Shown here: piece after piece, positions 1-10,300 of the stretch
Layout of the letters: the number at the start of each line of letters is the position of its first letter
Numbering within the stretch: the stretch's first letter is position 1
Source: Euwallacea fornicatus
Taxonomy: Eukaryota > Arthropoda > Insecta > Coleoptera > Curculionidae
Direction: 5' to 3'
Assembly (NCBI RefSeq): GCF_040115645.1
Contig: NC_089572.1
Coordinates: 620,001 to 684,000, forward strand
DNA: 64,000 nt
Notes under the pieces: model-generated
Seen by the model: the letters and a program-made list of their open reading frames with translations, nothing else
The model's database searches: none
Told to the model about the DNA's origin: nothing
Position numbers and translations under genes: made by a program

Positions 1-850
1 ATGGCGATGACGCCGAATGTTGCAGTCATTTTTTAGTACTTCTTAAAGTCGTATACGAAATGAAAGGAGGCACCGCCTATACAAAATCGTACAGTTTCTT
101 GAAATAAAAAGGTGAATGAAGCACGAAGGACGGTTGGTTTAACGTAATAAGTGTTTTGCGGCTCTGCCGGATGTAAAATTTATTTTTTGCGTGTAAAATT
201 CGTGGATTTTTATGATCATACTCCTTCAAGCTTGTCTCTTCCATAACAGCTTAACATTTGTTCTTAATTCGCTCGGTTTTTAACGCAAAATGGACCGAAA
301 TTTCACAACAGATGCGGCCTTCGTATTTTGTTAATTTCGAATTAAACAATTTCGCGGCAATCATCCCTTTGAACTGTGTCCTAAATTCCAACACATTATA
401 AGCCAATTAAGCACGCACAGAAGTGTTTAGAGGCTAACTGATTCAATAATAAATGAACCAGCCTATATTAGGGGGCAATTAATCACCCGAAACGAGGGGT
501 AGTTTATAATAATGAATCCTTATATTTGCGTTAAATACTCATAAGGGGAAGATCTATGTTGTGTAGTTAGGATAAGGGACCACTGTTATGGTTATGGTCG
601 TTTGTGGCTGTCCGAATTTCGGTATATTAGCTGATTCTGTGATTAATAAAGGGTCTAGTGTGGTTGAGTTTGGGCTATGTCTGAGGAAAGCAAAGAAACT
701 CTATTCGCGTGCATGAAGATATAATTGTTCGTCCTTATTCGGGTTAGTTCTTATGAAAATTTTTTTACGCATTCGTATGTATGAACATAAAAATTCAAAG
801 CTTCGTTGTCAAAATGGTAGAAAAAATTAAAGTTTAATTGAAACTTTTGC
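1..850. other. Intergenic or intronic DNA, no gene seen
   Basis: AT-rich sequence with many short A/T runs and no long open frame. I see no transposase motif, tRNA box or repeat here. It could be intergenic DNA or part of a large intron. Confidence 0.5.
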
Positions 851-852
851 AA

Positions 853-2400
853 ACAAAATTCTACCACAGATTTCTGAGGTCAAAACATGACGATTTAACC
901 CAATTTACATTAGTCCAAAAGTGGACGGTTTTCGAAATTCAGGGCGTCAAAGTGAAAACAAAAAAAAGCCAAAATATTCATTTCTTGGTTGGTAATGCTG
1001 CTATCTACACAAAATATCGTATCGGGTGGTTTTTGGAGATAAGAAATCAGAATCCGTTTACATTTTCGATGCACAATGTAGAGGGCGTTGTCAGCGCTCG
1101 ATGAACCCTCTTTAAAAGGGCATAACTTTTTCATCATCCGGTATAAAATTTATTTATGACTAAACTTGTGCTTTCCTACATTTTTTAAGGAAAAAAGGTC
1201 TCTCGTTAAAAATCTCTACGAGGCTTCCTTCTTGAGATATTTGAAGCTTAAAGTTCGCTGCATGTCTTGAACAATAATTTTAATGTACTACATATCTATT
1301 CTTACAGTTGGTGGTACATTATCAACATGAATTTAAGATTAATGTGTGGGCAGGAATAATTGACAATTTTACTATTGGTCCTGTCATTTTGCCGCCCCGA
1401 TTAAGTGGTGAAAGTTATCTGGAACATATTCAAAATTCAATGCCAGAATTATTGGAAGATCTTCCTTTACAACTTCGGCAAGATATGTGGTTTATGCACG
1501 ACGGTGCTCCGCCAAATTTTACTATAAATGTGCGAAACTATTTAAATCAACAGTACCCACGAAGATGGATAGGTAGAGGAAATGATGCTCCCATACCATG
1601 GCCACCGCGCTCACCGGATTTAACTCCGATGGATTATTTTTTATGGGGGACTCTAAAGTCCATGGTATACTTCACGGCCATAAATAGTGAAGAGGAACTA
1701 TGGGGACGAATTCAAAATGCAGTAAACATTTTAAAGAACGACGAAGAATTGATGAATAGAGTACATTTTAGTTTCTTGCGTCGGATTAATCTTCGTATGC
1801 AAGTCAATGGTGGTCATTTCGAACATCCACTAAAAGTATAATTTTTTCGTGTTTATGTTTGGTATCTATGTTTTCAAGTAATTTGTAGTCTATTTTTAAG
1901 TTTTCATTTTTTTTTATCCAACTGTAAGAGTAGATATGTAGTACATTAAAATTATTGTTCAAGACATGCAGCGAACTTTAAGCTTCAAGTATCTCAAGAA
2001 GGAAGCCTCGTAGAGATTTTTAACAAGAGACCTTTTTTCCTTAAAAAAATGTAGGAAAACACAAGTTTAGTCATAAATAAATTTTATACCGGGTGATGAA
2101 AAAGTTATGCCCTTTTAAAGAGGATTCATCGAGCGCTGACAACGCCCTCTACATTGTGCATCGGAAATGTAAACGGATTCTGATTTCTTATCCCCAAAAA
2201 CCGCCCGATATGACATTTTGTGTAGATAGCAGCATTACCAACCAAGAAATTAATTTTTTTGCTTTTTTTTGTTTTCACTTTAACGCCCTGTATTTCGAAA
2301 ACCGTCCACTTTTGGACTAAGGTAAATTGGGTTTAATCGTCATGTTTTGACCTCAGAAATCTGTGGTAGAATTTTGTACAGACCTTTTAGAGACACCCTG
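853..2400 (+). mobile_element. Hairpin DNA transposon A (long inverted arms, left tip lost)
   Basis: Two arms of about 460 bp (about 853-1310 and 1918-2380) are inverted copies of each other and enclose a transposase fragment at 1308-1841. The right end finishes in ACACCCTG followed by TATA (2393-2404), the terminus seen on the other hairpin elements here. A second CCCTGT lies 110 bp further in (2286-2291), and its left-arm counterpart is a mutated CAGGGCGTC near 944. The left arm is homologous only from about 853 inward, so the outer ~25 bp, including the CAGGG tip, are missing or replaced. With one end gone and only a C-terminal transposase piece, the element is almost certainly dead. Family assignment rests on the transposase motifs and TA flank. 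Confidence 0.85.
1308..1841 (+). pseudogene. Transposase C-terminal half (IS630/Tc1/mariner superfamily)
   Basis: An open frame of 177 codons matches the C-terminal half of the insect HDGAPPHF-type transposase. In order it has NVWAGI (residues about 12-17), MHDGAPPNF carrying the second catalytic Asp, RWIGRG, WPPRSPDLTPMDYFLWG carrying the third catalytic Asp, and the closing motif NGGHFEH. Second-to-third acid spacing is about 43 residues, longer than the 34 of Tc1 and mariner. The helix-turn-helix DNA-binding half and the first catalytic Asp are absent, because the left arm begins where they would be. The frame has no stop, but the first Met is not a family start. This is an internally deleted remnant, not a working gene. 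Confidence 0.85.
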
Positions 2401-3171
2401 TATACCGTTATGTACCCAAGTGACATTGTCACATAATTGCGAAAATCTACTTAATCATGTTTTTCGCAGAGTCAAACCCTATTTTCCCACTCCGAACCTA
2501 TTTTCTTACGGCATTGACCAATTTCTTCCATGAATTTGTGTTTATTGGTCAATCCAGAGCAGTAATTTTTCTTCGCGTCTTCCTCATCATATTTCCCACC
2601 ATACTGCAAATTGTTTGCAACGTTATACACTTTTCATGTTGTTGCAAATACATATCTCGGAAACGGTTGAAGATAGAAGAATAAGTCAAAAGGCAAGCTT
2701 TTTTTCTAAATTGAACAATGGACGAACTTTCCGGGTGGAGGCACCGAAAGCGTGCCAAATTAAAACGTCTAAACTAACAAAAGGGGCCTGACCTCAGAAA
2801 AAATACTCCCCTGTAAGTGCTCACAATGATCTGACCAGTCTGTCTGGGTAAAGCATGACATGTTACAAGTTCTGTGTTGGGGAAATAAATTCTTTTCTGA
2901 TGTAGTTCACGGCAAACAGCCCTTAATGTTTTTTGTTTGAAATGTGCGCCACTGTAGTATTAAGCAGTGACGCAGAAAGACCATATTGTCGACACAAAAA
3001 AGAAAAAAATATATAACTGCAACTGCTTTTCACCTATATAGCGCTTCTAAAAAGTATTGCAACGCATTTATAACTTTCATGGACTTGATATTTTAAAAAA
3101 ATACTTAAACACGTATAATTTTATTTTAAAACAGACATTTAATGCACTATTTTCGATGTTCCAACTTTTTA
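2401..3171. other. No gene recognised
   Basis: AT-rich DNA. Around 2640-2700 it reads like the inner arm of a transposon (a stretch near ATCTCGGAAACGGTTGAAG), but I find no partner arm. No supportable coding region. Confidence 0.4.
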
Positions 3172-4770
3172 CCTCTATCCAACTACCCCTACTTACTTTG
3201 TAGTTTCAAACGGAAAGGTACCCATTGTAGTATATCAAATGAAAAGTAATTCAATAAGAGATACAACGGAATACTCCGAACTAAAATTGGATCTACAATT
3301 TCGTTAAAAACTGAACGTATTAGATACAAAATAAAGTAACTCAGCATTACAACAAACAAAATTGAAATTTCTAGAATAAATTCTCACATTGGGCTCCACG
3401 AACAATTTGGTAATGATTCAGTCGTTGCCCGAACTCTTATTCAATTATCCACGTGTTGCTTCTGTTATTAATTCTAATTCTGTTCGAGTTTTATATATAC
3501 GTAAATCGTCTAAATTTTGTGGTGTATTTTGCGAACGATACTTTTTAAATGATCCCACAAACAAAATCGAGAGGCGTAAAATCTGGAGAACGCGACGGCC
3601 ATTCTATTGCGCGCCTTCTACCGATTCATTTCCCGGAGCGAATCCCACGAAAATACTCTCACACAGCCATAGCATAATGTGGTGATGCATCACCGTGTTG
3701 GAACCAAATATTATTGGCTACTCGTTCATTACGTTTTCCAAGGCAAATTGCGGCGACTGATTGAATTAATTCTTTTTCGTGATAAGTGCAAGTATGATGC
3801 ATTGGTTAAGTTTCCCTCTATGGAAAATGGACCGACGAACTGGTGACCGATAATACAAATCCAAACATTGAACTTTTGCGAATTTACTGTACGTAGAATC
3901 CGTATCCGATGGGAATTTCGTGAAGACCAGCAGCGACAATTACATCGATGAATAGATTCATTTAGGGGAAAAATTGCTTCATCCGAAAATAAAACTTTGA
4001 AAAAAACCTAGTATGCTGAATGCCTGTTTCTTGTATCAAATCAAAAAAATCCACATTGCGATGAAAATCTTCAGGCGTCAACTTTTGAGTAAGGGAAATT
4101 TTGTATTGATAAAATTTTCCTCGTTTTAGAAAATTGTTTATTGATTTTGCAGATACCTCAAATTCATCGGCAAGTTTGCTGGCGAACTATATGGAGTTTT
4201 CATCGATAGATAAAAGAAGGTCTAGTGCTTTATCGCCACCAGTTGCTGTTCGAGGTCTTCCACATTTTTGAGCAGGTTTCGCATTTCTAATTAGTTGAAA
4301 ATTTTTATTAATCCGAGAGACGACGCTTTCATCAATAGATCGATGTAGACATTTCTCATTAAAAGGTGACTCCCACCTCTTCGCAAATTCTTTGCGATCT
4401 CCATACCCCAAAAATATTAAAAGTTCAATTCTTTGCTTCTCAGATAAACGATCCATTTCTTTGATATTCTAGTTGTGTTCGATGCTTAATAACTGAATTC
4501 GCCGGCTAATGAATTCTACAAAAAAAAAAACAAAATATTTTGTATCTATAAATTATTTACGTTAAAAACGATTTTGAATTTGCAAGTGTTATTGCATTTT
4601 TTTCACTCTCTTTCAAAGTAAAATAGGGACAACTTGCCTAACTAGGAAGCAAAAAATTAAGCTTTTATTTTTTTTAGAATTGAGCTTTCTATTTTTTTTT
4701 TGAAAAAATTCGTAAATCCAATTTTAGTTCTAAGTACACCGTCGCATCCCTTATTAAATGGAAGGAGCCC
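3172..4770 (-). mobile_element. Decayed transposon with short diverged inverted arms
   Basis: A stretch at about 3238-3300 (core ACTAAAATTGGATC) is repeated inverted at about 4695-4770 (core CCAATTTTAGTT, then a CATCCCTTATT stretch). These flank an antisense transposase relic at 3380-4456. Divergence is clearly higher than in elements B or C, so this is an older insertion. Exact ends are not visible, and limits are approximate. Confidence 0.5.
3380..4456 (-). pseudogene. Transposase pseudogene, nearly full length, many breaks
   Basis: Reading on the minus strand from 4456, the N-terminus MDRLSEKQRIELLIFLGYGD is a classic opening of an insect Tc1/mariner-superfamily transposase, with GRPRTAT about 70 residues on as the link after the first helix-turn-helix. 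Downstream, in shifting frames, there are recognisable family pieces: FHRNVDFFDL, then NIWFQHGDASPHYGY (the second catalytic acid region, disturbed), and DFVCG / HLKSIV near the C-terminus. Several frameshifts and stops separate these blocks. The same family is represented by C-terminal pieces at 5050-5345 and 20785-21066. It is not functional. Confidence 0.75.
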
Positions 4771-4779
4771 GAAATTAGG

Positions 4780-5530
4780 TACTTACTAACCTATCCACAT
4801 CTACACTCTAATCGTCAACTACCCCAACTTCGTGATTTTAAATGGCAACACCGCACTTTCAATACCTCGTTCTAAAGCTCTATAAAAATGTTTCACAATC
4901 TCATTAACTAAGATGAGATTTGTTCAAGCAGTGAGCGAATTATTAAATAAAAAAATAATAGAATGTGAATTTTCAAAATCGTATTGAAACGCAGACTCAT
5001 ATTCCAAATGATGATTTTATGATTTATTTAGAAGTTTTCAAGGATTTGCTACGTTTTTTAGGCAATGGCTAGACGACCATTATTCAAATAAATGAATTGG
5101 AAGACGTGGCGTCATAGAGCGGCCATCGACGTTTCCAGACCTAACTCCGCTTAATTTTTTTTTACGGGAATACCTAAACTTCGTCGTCTTTAAGTCTGTC
5201 TGACTCAATTGAGGAACTAAGAGACACAATTATTCAATGATACCGCCGGGCTATATCAAAGGAAAGTTCGGCTAACGTTAGTAATTTGATAACAGGCTCT
5301 ATTATTGTGTGGAAAATAACGTAAACCATTTTAAGCACTTAACTAAACACAAAGGAGGTAAATGCAAGTATTCTATTTCTTTTTTATTTAATAACTTGAT
5401 AGCTGGTTGATGTCGTGAAATATGAGAAGCTTTAAAATCAAGTAGTGCAAGTGGGTGGGTTGCCATTTAAAATTACAAAGTTGGAGTGGCTGGATGTTAC
5501 AGGGTAGCCGTGGGTAGGTTAGTTAATAAG
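4780..5530 (+). mobile_element. Decayed hairpin element
   Basis: The segment 4790-4860 (TTTTAAATGGCAACACC at its inner side) reappears inverted at 5450-5530 (GGTTGCCATTTAAAATTACA). The arms are about 75-80% alike by eye. Between them lies a transposase C-terminal relic on the plus strand. It directly abuts the preceding decayed element, so one may have inserted next to or into the other. Confidence 0.55.
5050..5345 (+). pseudogene. Transposase C-terminal relic
   Basis: In broken plus-strand frames the order is FRQWLDDHYSNKWIGRRGVI, FPDLTPLNFFLREYLN, then an EELRDTII-like helix and ITGSII. This is the C-terminal third of the transposase family seen at 3380-4456. The third catalytic position (DLTPLN) has Asn where the family has Asp. 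Frameshifts occur near 5150-5200. No N-terminal half is recognisable upstream, so this is a deletion derivative or a heavily decayed copy. Confidence 0.65.
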
Positions 5531-5680
5531 CATATAATTTTGGTTCCCCCTACTTATTATAGAAACGATTCCGAGCAATTTATCACATCTTTTTTTATTC
5601 CTCAGATATAGCTATTGCAAGTTTGTAAAATATCACCTTGTATATAGAACGTAACACATAACAACTAACTCTCATTTTAG

Positions 5681-5840
5681 CAATCTTCTACTTATCAATG
5701 AAATTCAAGGAAACCTACGACCATTCAGACCTCCAGCCGTCAACTATCCCTACGATCCTATAAACCACCGCAGCACAGTGAGGATGGTTTCGATACTTGC
5801 AAAATTGGCCATAGAACCTCCAAACCATCAAGGTGTTTAA
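5681..5840 (+). other. Possible exon (weak)
   Basis: A pyrimidine-rich stretch ending CTCATTTTAG (5671-5680) resembles an insect 3' splice site. It is followed by a frame of about 52 codons with an ordinary amino-acid mix, including a proline-rich LRPFRPPAVNYPYDPINH stretch, ending at TAA (5838-5840); CAAG|GTGTTT at 5832 is a possible donor. It is not a transposase piece that I recognise, and I know no matching protein. It may be chance. Confidence 0.2.
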
Positions 5841-6181
5841 GCCAGGGGCTTTTAGTCACTGCCTAACAGAATCGACTGCCTCACAACGCACCCGAAGAGG
5901 TATCTCCTATTTTGCTGGTGTGAGTTATTGTGATTCGAAGGACCAGACGCTGATGCGTCAATTGATGTAAACGGGGTTCAAGGGTTGGGGGAGGACAAAT
6001 TCCGTAGCACGAATTAAGTAATTTACTTTACACTACAGATATCAGTCCAATTTACACTACGGATTTACAACTTCATATACACTTCAATTTTACAGAGTCG
6101 GTACTGGGTTACCCGAGATCTGAGAAAGATACGTATAAAGTTTGAAGGGTGACTTGTAAAAGAGTTACAGAGCAGAGATTG

Positions 6182-6395
6182 AGCTAATGTTGTGAGAGAG
6201 GTTTGATAGTGTTCCATGTTCAGGGATCGAGAAGTGTCCGAGAAACGGGAAAGAGAGAGAGAGAGAGAGTTCGCGAGCACTGTTTTAGAGTTAAGTTATG
6301 TGAGAGAGATTTTTGATAGAGTTCCGCGTTCAGGGATAGAGAGTGTCCGAAAAACGGGAAAAAGAGCGTTCGCGAGTATTGTCTTGGAGAGAATC
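6182..6395 (+). repeat. Tandem duplication with (GA)n tract
   Basis: Two adjacent diverged copies of about 100-108 bp share the order GTGAGAGAG, TTCAGGGAT, GTGTCCGA, ACGGGAAA and GTTCGCGAG. The first copy carries a (GA)n run around 6250-6270 that the second lacks. No gene is evident in it. Confidence 0.75.
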
Positions 6396-8059
6396 TTTTT
6401 TGGGAGTCCTAGATTTTTTGCGTCCCAGGGATGATGGGGCTGGAGGGAGATCACCACGATGAGATCTTGACCAATCCCAACCGACACCGCCCCCTAGTTC
6501 TGTGGAAAGTTTTTTCTCAAGAATCTCCACGGTCAAAGCCCAGATGTGGCTCTCTGGTTCCCTCGACAGATTTATCTGGTGCCCCCCATAAATCGGGACA
6601 GCGATAATTCAAGGAACCAGTGCCATCACGATGGCCGGGTTTAAGTACGTGAGGGTAAGTGCTGCATCGCGGGGTGCAATGCAGCAGATGTATATTGGGA
6701 TTGTTCCAACGTCTTTAGGGCTTAATTGGAGCCCAGCGATACCGCTGGTTTATGTTGGGTTTTTTCCCAACACAAGGTTTATCCACGGACGTCAAAAATA
6801 TGAGTTACAGTATGACCTACAGGCAGGTCGTGACTAGTCGCTTAAAGGCCAAAATATCAAAGCCCAGATAACTTTATCAGGATTATGGTGGGAGGTTAAA
6901 TAAATGCTGGGGAGGGACCAATGCCTTGGTGTGCATGTAAATCGTCTTTTGGAAAATGTTGACGACACTACGATCTGTTGCACTATGAGTCAATAAAGTA
7001 GAATTTCAAACAGAAAAATTTACATCTTTTTTGGAAGCATTCGGTGTGGTCTCACAGGGGGTCGAAAATAATTGTCCTACAAATCGTTCACCGAACTCCA
7101 GTTACATTCATGAAATTTGGGGTGGCTGATTTAGGGCCGAAGATATTTTTAATAAAATGAGAACCCTGCCTTTGATGAACCCGTAACTAAGCCAATAAAA
7201 GTGCCCCTTCATTCCCCAGTTATGTGCGTGTTCCTAATGATGATATGAGAATTTTCTCAATTTGGTAACCAATTTATGTAATTCCAGTGATTGCTGCGTT
7301 AGCAAAAACGATATCACCCATAGAGACCTTAACGACTCCGAAACGGATAATTGATTGAACTCCTGCAGGGAATAAGTTTCATTTTCATGATCGGTTGGAG
7401 GAAAAATAGCTCGGAATTGGAAAGACACGGGAGGGAAACGTGGTATTCTGAGGACACGAGCTATGTTTCCCATCGTCTGTTGTCCTGGGGGTACATCCTT
7501 GCAGTCGATAAAAAAAAAGTCATGAATATAAAGTAACGGTACGGTGCTGTAAATTAATTCTAAATAACGTTTTCACACAGGTTTTCCGCATTTCAGCAGC
7601 AAATGCGGTCATTCCAAGAAGAAATTTATCGGCACATCTGGATACCTGCAATGACACTTCGTAATCTCGTAACTAAAGTTTGCCACGCGAAATGCTCGTT
7701 GTAGAGACCATTCACGGGACTCTTTTTATTGCATTCGTTTAGGTAAGGAAACATTAAGTTAACTGCTGTTAGCGGAAAGTACTTGTTAAAAATTTAGGAA
7801 TTCTACTGAAAGTGGGACTTCAGTTTAAGTTGATTTTACAGTCATTTACAAACTTAATTTTGAACTCTTAACTTCGGGGGATATTGCGGATTTTTACGTA
7901 ACTGATCATCGAGCTTGTTCATTCCCATATCTCAATTCGCGATAGGCCTACTTGTAAATCGGCACTTACCAATTTACATGGATAGTTACGTAGACAGTTT
8001 CCACTCCCTTTCTTTAGTATCTTCTTTATTTTAGATAATTTTAAACTTCCATTGTATCC
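6396..8059. other. No gene recognised
   Basis: The first 450 bases are richer in G+C than the surroundings and contain an open frame of 68 codons at 6631-6837 that I cannot match to any family. An AGG|GTAAGT donor-like site sits at about 6654. The rest is AT-rich and without recognisable features. Confidence 0.4.
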
Positions 8060-8900
8060 AGGGCCAATGTAAGATGCAAATATCACGATTAGAGCGTCGG
8101 AAAAAAAGTAAACATCGTCTCGAATTATTCTTAATTTTTCAGACAGCTTTCAGGGGACTGCGGGATACGCAATTTTTACCGCTTTTCAAATTTTTACCGT
8201 CAATTTTGAGAGCCCGAAGAGCAGTTGCAAATTACGGGCCTTGGGGAGGTTTATTGGCCTGTGCTGAGCGAATTGCTCTTTTTCCCCAGTTCCCGAGATA
8301 TCGATTAACTTTAATACTGATATTATCGATTTAGTGCCCCAAAATTCAAATTTTGCAAATTATATTTTTAAAATTCCAGAGCCTCAATGGAAACACTTAG
8401 GGTCAACGTAGGATCAACGTCTTTTGATTGAGTGTCACCTAAAAAGATTCAAAAATTTCCTGAAAATCTCCAAAAGACCAGGAAAATGTCCAACTTTAAC
8501 CACTTTTCACATTTTCAGCATCAACTTTTTGAAGAGAGAAAAGCGATCGCAAATAACTTGCTTTAATGAGGATTTTGAGCCTGCCTTCAACGGATTGCTC
8601 TCGTTCTTTTAGTTCCCGAGATATCGACGAATTTCAATACTAATTTTATAAATTTTTAAGGTGCCCGAACATGCCAAGCATCTCTTGCTTTATACTACAT
8701 CTTCAATATTCCAGAACCTCAGTGAAAGCATCCACAGCGAACAGAATTGATATCTGTCGATTAGAGCAATAAATATCACCTCAAAAGATTTTAAATTTTC
8801 CTGAAATATTTGGAAAGACACGAAAGATACCTAATTTTAATCACTTTTAAGTAATTTAGCAGAGATTTTCTAGGAATCCGAACGATAATTGCTCTTCTGA
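8060..8900 (+). repeat. Diverged tandem repeat, period about 320-335 bp
   Basis: The motif TTCCCGAGATATCGA at about 8290 recurs about 321 bp later near 8611, each time followed by a related TTTAATACT / TTCAATACT stretch. ATTCCAGAGCCTCA near 8374 recurs as ATTCCAGAACCTCA about 337 bp later. About two and a half units are visible, at roughly 60-70% similarity. The unit has no transposase content that I can see. Confidence 0.7.
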
Positions 8901-9330
8901 TAATCACCAAATTCCTTTGGAAGTAATAGGGAGACCTCATTGATCGTTAAAAAAAATTTTAAAAATCAATTATTGAAAGATTCATTGCTGGACAATAGAT
9001 CAATCTGCGTCCCTAAATTGAAAAATAAAATAAGCCTTATCGGATAAAATTTGCAGAATTTTTTTAAATTAATTCTGATGTCTCTGATGAAAACCAGGAG
9101 CGTGCTCTTCTAATGTTAAAAATAGAGAGAGAAATTTCATCTTCAATATGAATGATTTAAAGATCCAAGAAAATCAATTCAGACTCGTGAACTTTGACGA
9201 AAAGTCAATTCTTTTTCTTCCGAATAATTGCAAAAATCATCAACGTAAACTGGTAATATCCAGGAGCGTGCTAACACCGGATTCAATGTTTGTCAAATTC
9301 AATTATTCCAAAACAGGGCTGTAATGCCAC
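8901..9330. other. No gene; weak further duplication
   Basis: AT-rich. CCAGGAGCGTGCT occurs near 9096 and again about 166 bp later, hinting at another old tandem duplication, but the flanks are only weakly alike. Confidence 0.3.
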
Positions 9331-10300
9331 AATTTAATAATCACATTTGGTAATTATACCGTAAACGGTTTTCGCTCCGATCGTTCTGATTTTTTAATAT
9401 GTTGTTCTAAAGGTCATTTTGAACAACTTTTTTCAAGGGACAAGGGCGCGCAAATGCCTCTTTCACACTTTTTTTTAGGTTGAACATTTTTCCAAATCCA
9501 ACTGTCTTACGGGATCGTGGAGCGAATGGGGGTGCTGGGTGGGGTAAGGTAAGGTAAGATAAGGTAAGGTGAGGTAAGGTAAGGTAAGGTAAGATAAGGT
9601 GAGGTAAGGTAAGGTAAGGTAAGATAAGGTAAGGTGAGGTAAGGTAAGGTAAGATAAGGTAAGGTTAGGTAAGGTAAGGTAACACATTTCCATTTTTCAT
9701 TCATTATTTCTCTATTGAAATTGCAAAGTTACATCCACCTCAGTAAGCAAATTTATTTCGTTTAGTTGAGGTTAGTTTAGGTTAGTTCGGATCACCTCAG
9801 TAAAGGAAATTTATTTAATTTAGTTTCAATTCTTATCAAGCAATATGTTTTCATTTACTTATTTTGATCAGAATTTATATATTTTTTTCAATTGCGATTG
9901 CAATTAAAATAAAATTGTAAAATTTTTCTGGATATTCCTTGCGCAGGGGCCACGCTAGTATTTTAGTCGATTAAGCGAAGTGTCTTTCGGAATTCATGGA
10001 GTGAATTGGAGTGCTGAGTGAGGTAATTGTCAACAACGTTTCAGATCTTTAAAGCAACAACAAAATATTACATACCCATAGTGAGGCAGTTTACCCCCCT
10101 CCCCCAGCACTCCTATTCGCTCCACGATCCCGTTTGGAAAAATGTTCAACCTAAGAAAAAGTGTGAAAGAGGCATTTGTGCGCCCTTGTCCCTTTAGAAA
10201 AGTTGTTCAAAATGACCTTTAGAACAACATATTAAAAAATCAGAACGACCAAAGCGAAAACCGTTTACGGTACTGTTACCTCACATTTTATTAATTTTAA
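9331..10300. mobile_element. Foldback element with inverted arms of about 200 bp
   Basis: The left arm (about 9331-9535) and right arm (about 10100-10300) are inverted copies. Outward to inward they share ACCGTAAACGGTTTTCGCT, CGTTCTGATTTTTTAATATG, a TTGAACAACTTTT block, and GGGATCGTGGAGCGAAT. The ends are not of the CAGGGTG type. The spacer contains the GGTAA array (9541-9682) and two direct copies of CACCTCAGTAA (near 9736 and 9793). No transposase is seen, so this is non-autonomous. Superfamily unknown. Confidence 0.75.
9541..9682 (+). repeat. (GGTAA)n pentanucleotide array
   Basis: About 28 units of AAGGT/GGTAA with interspersed AAGAT and GAGGT variants that recur in a semi-regular order. 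It starts exactly at the inner edge of the left arm of the foldback element. The unit is not the insect telomere unit TTAGG; only one TTAGG occurs, near the right end. Confidence 0.9.

Noticed and set aside
910..2320. Mirror-image 75-codon frames (910-1137 minus and 2093-2320 plus), both starting MMKKLCPFKE, as a conserved small protein
   Set aside because: They are the same segment of the two arms of element A. The copies differ at about nine residues, nearly one per nucleotide change, so protein sequence is not being kept. Openness is inherited from the arm.
6631..6837. Small gene in a G+C-rich patch
   Set aside because: No family match, and the frame contains a good splice-donor-like site inside it. 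Not enough to call.
9541..9682. Telomeric repeat or subtelomere
   Set aside because: The unit is GGTAA/AAGGT, not TTAGG or the beetle TCAGG. It lies inside a foldback element with ordinary DNA on both sides.
9475..9704. Repetitive protein of the YLTLP type on the minus strand
   Set aside because: It is only a translation of the pentanucleotide array, open in more than one frame.
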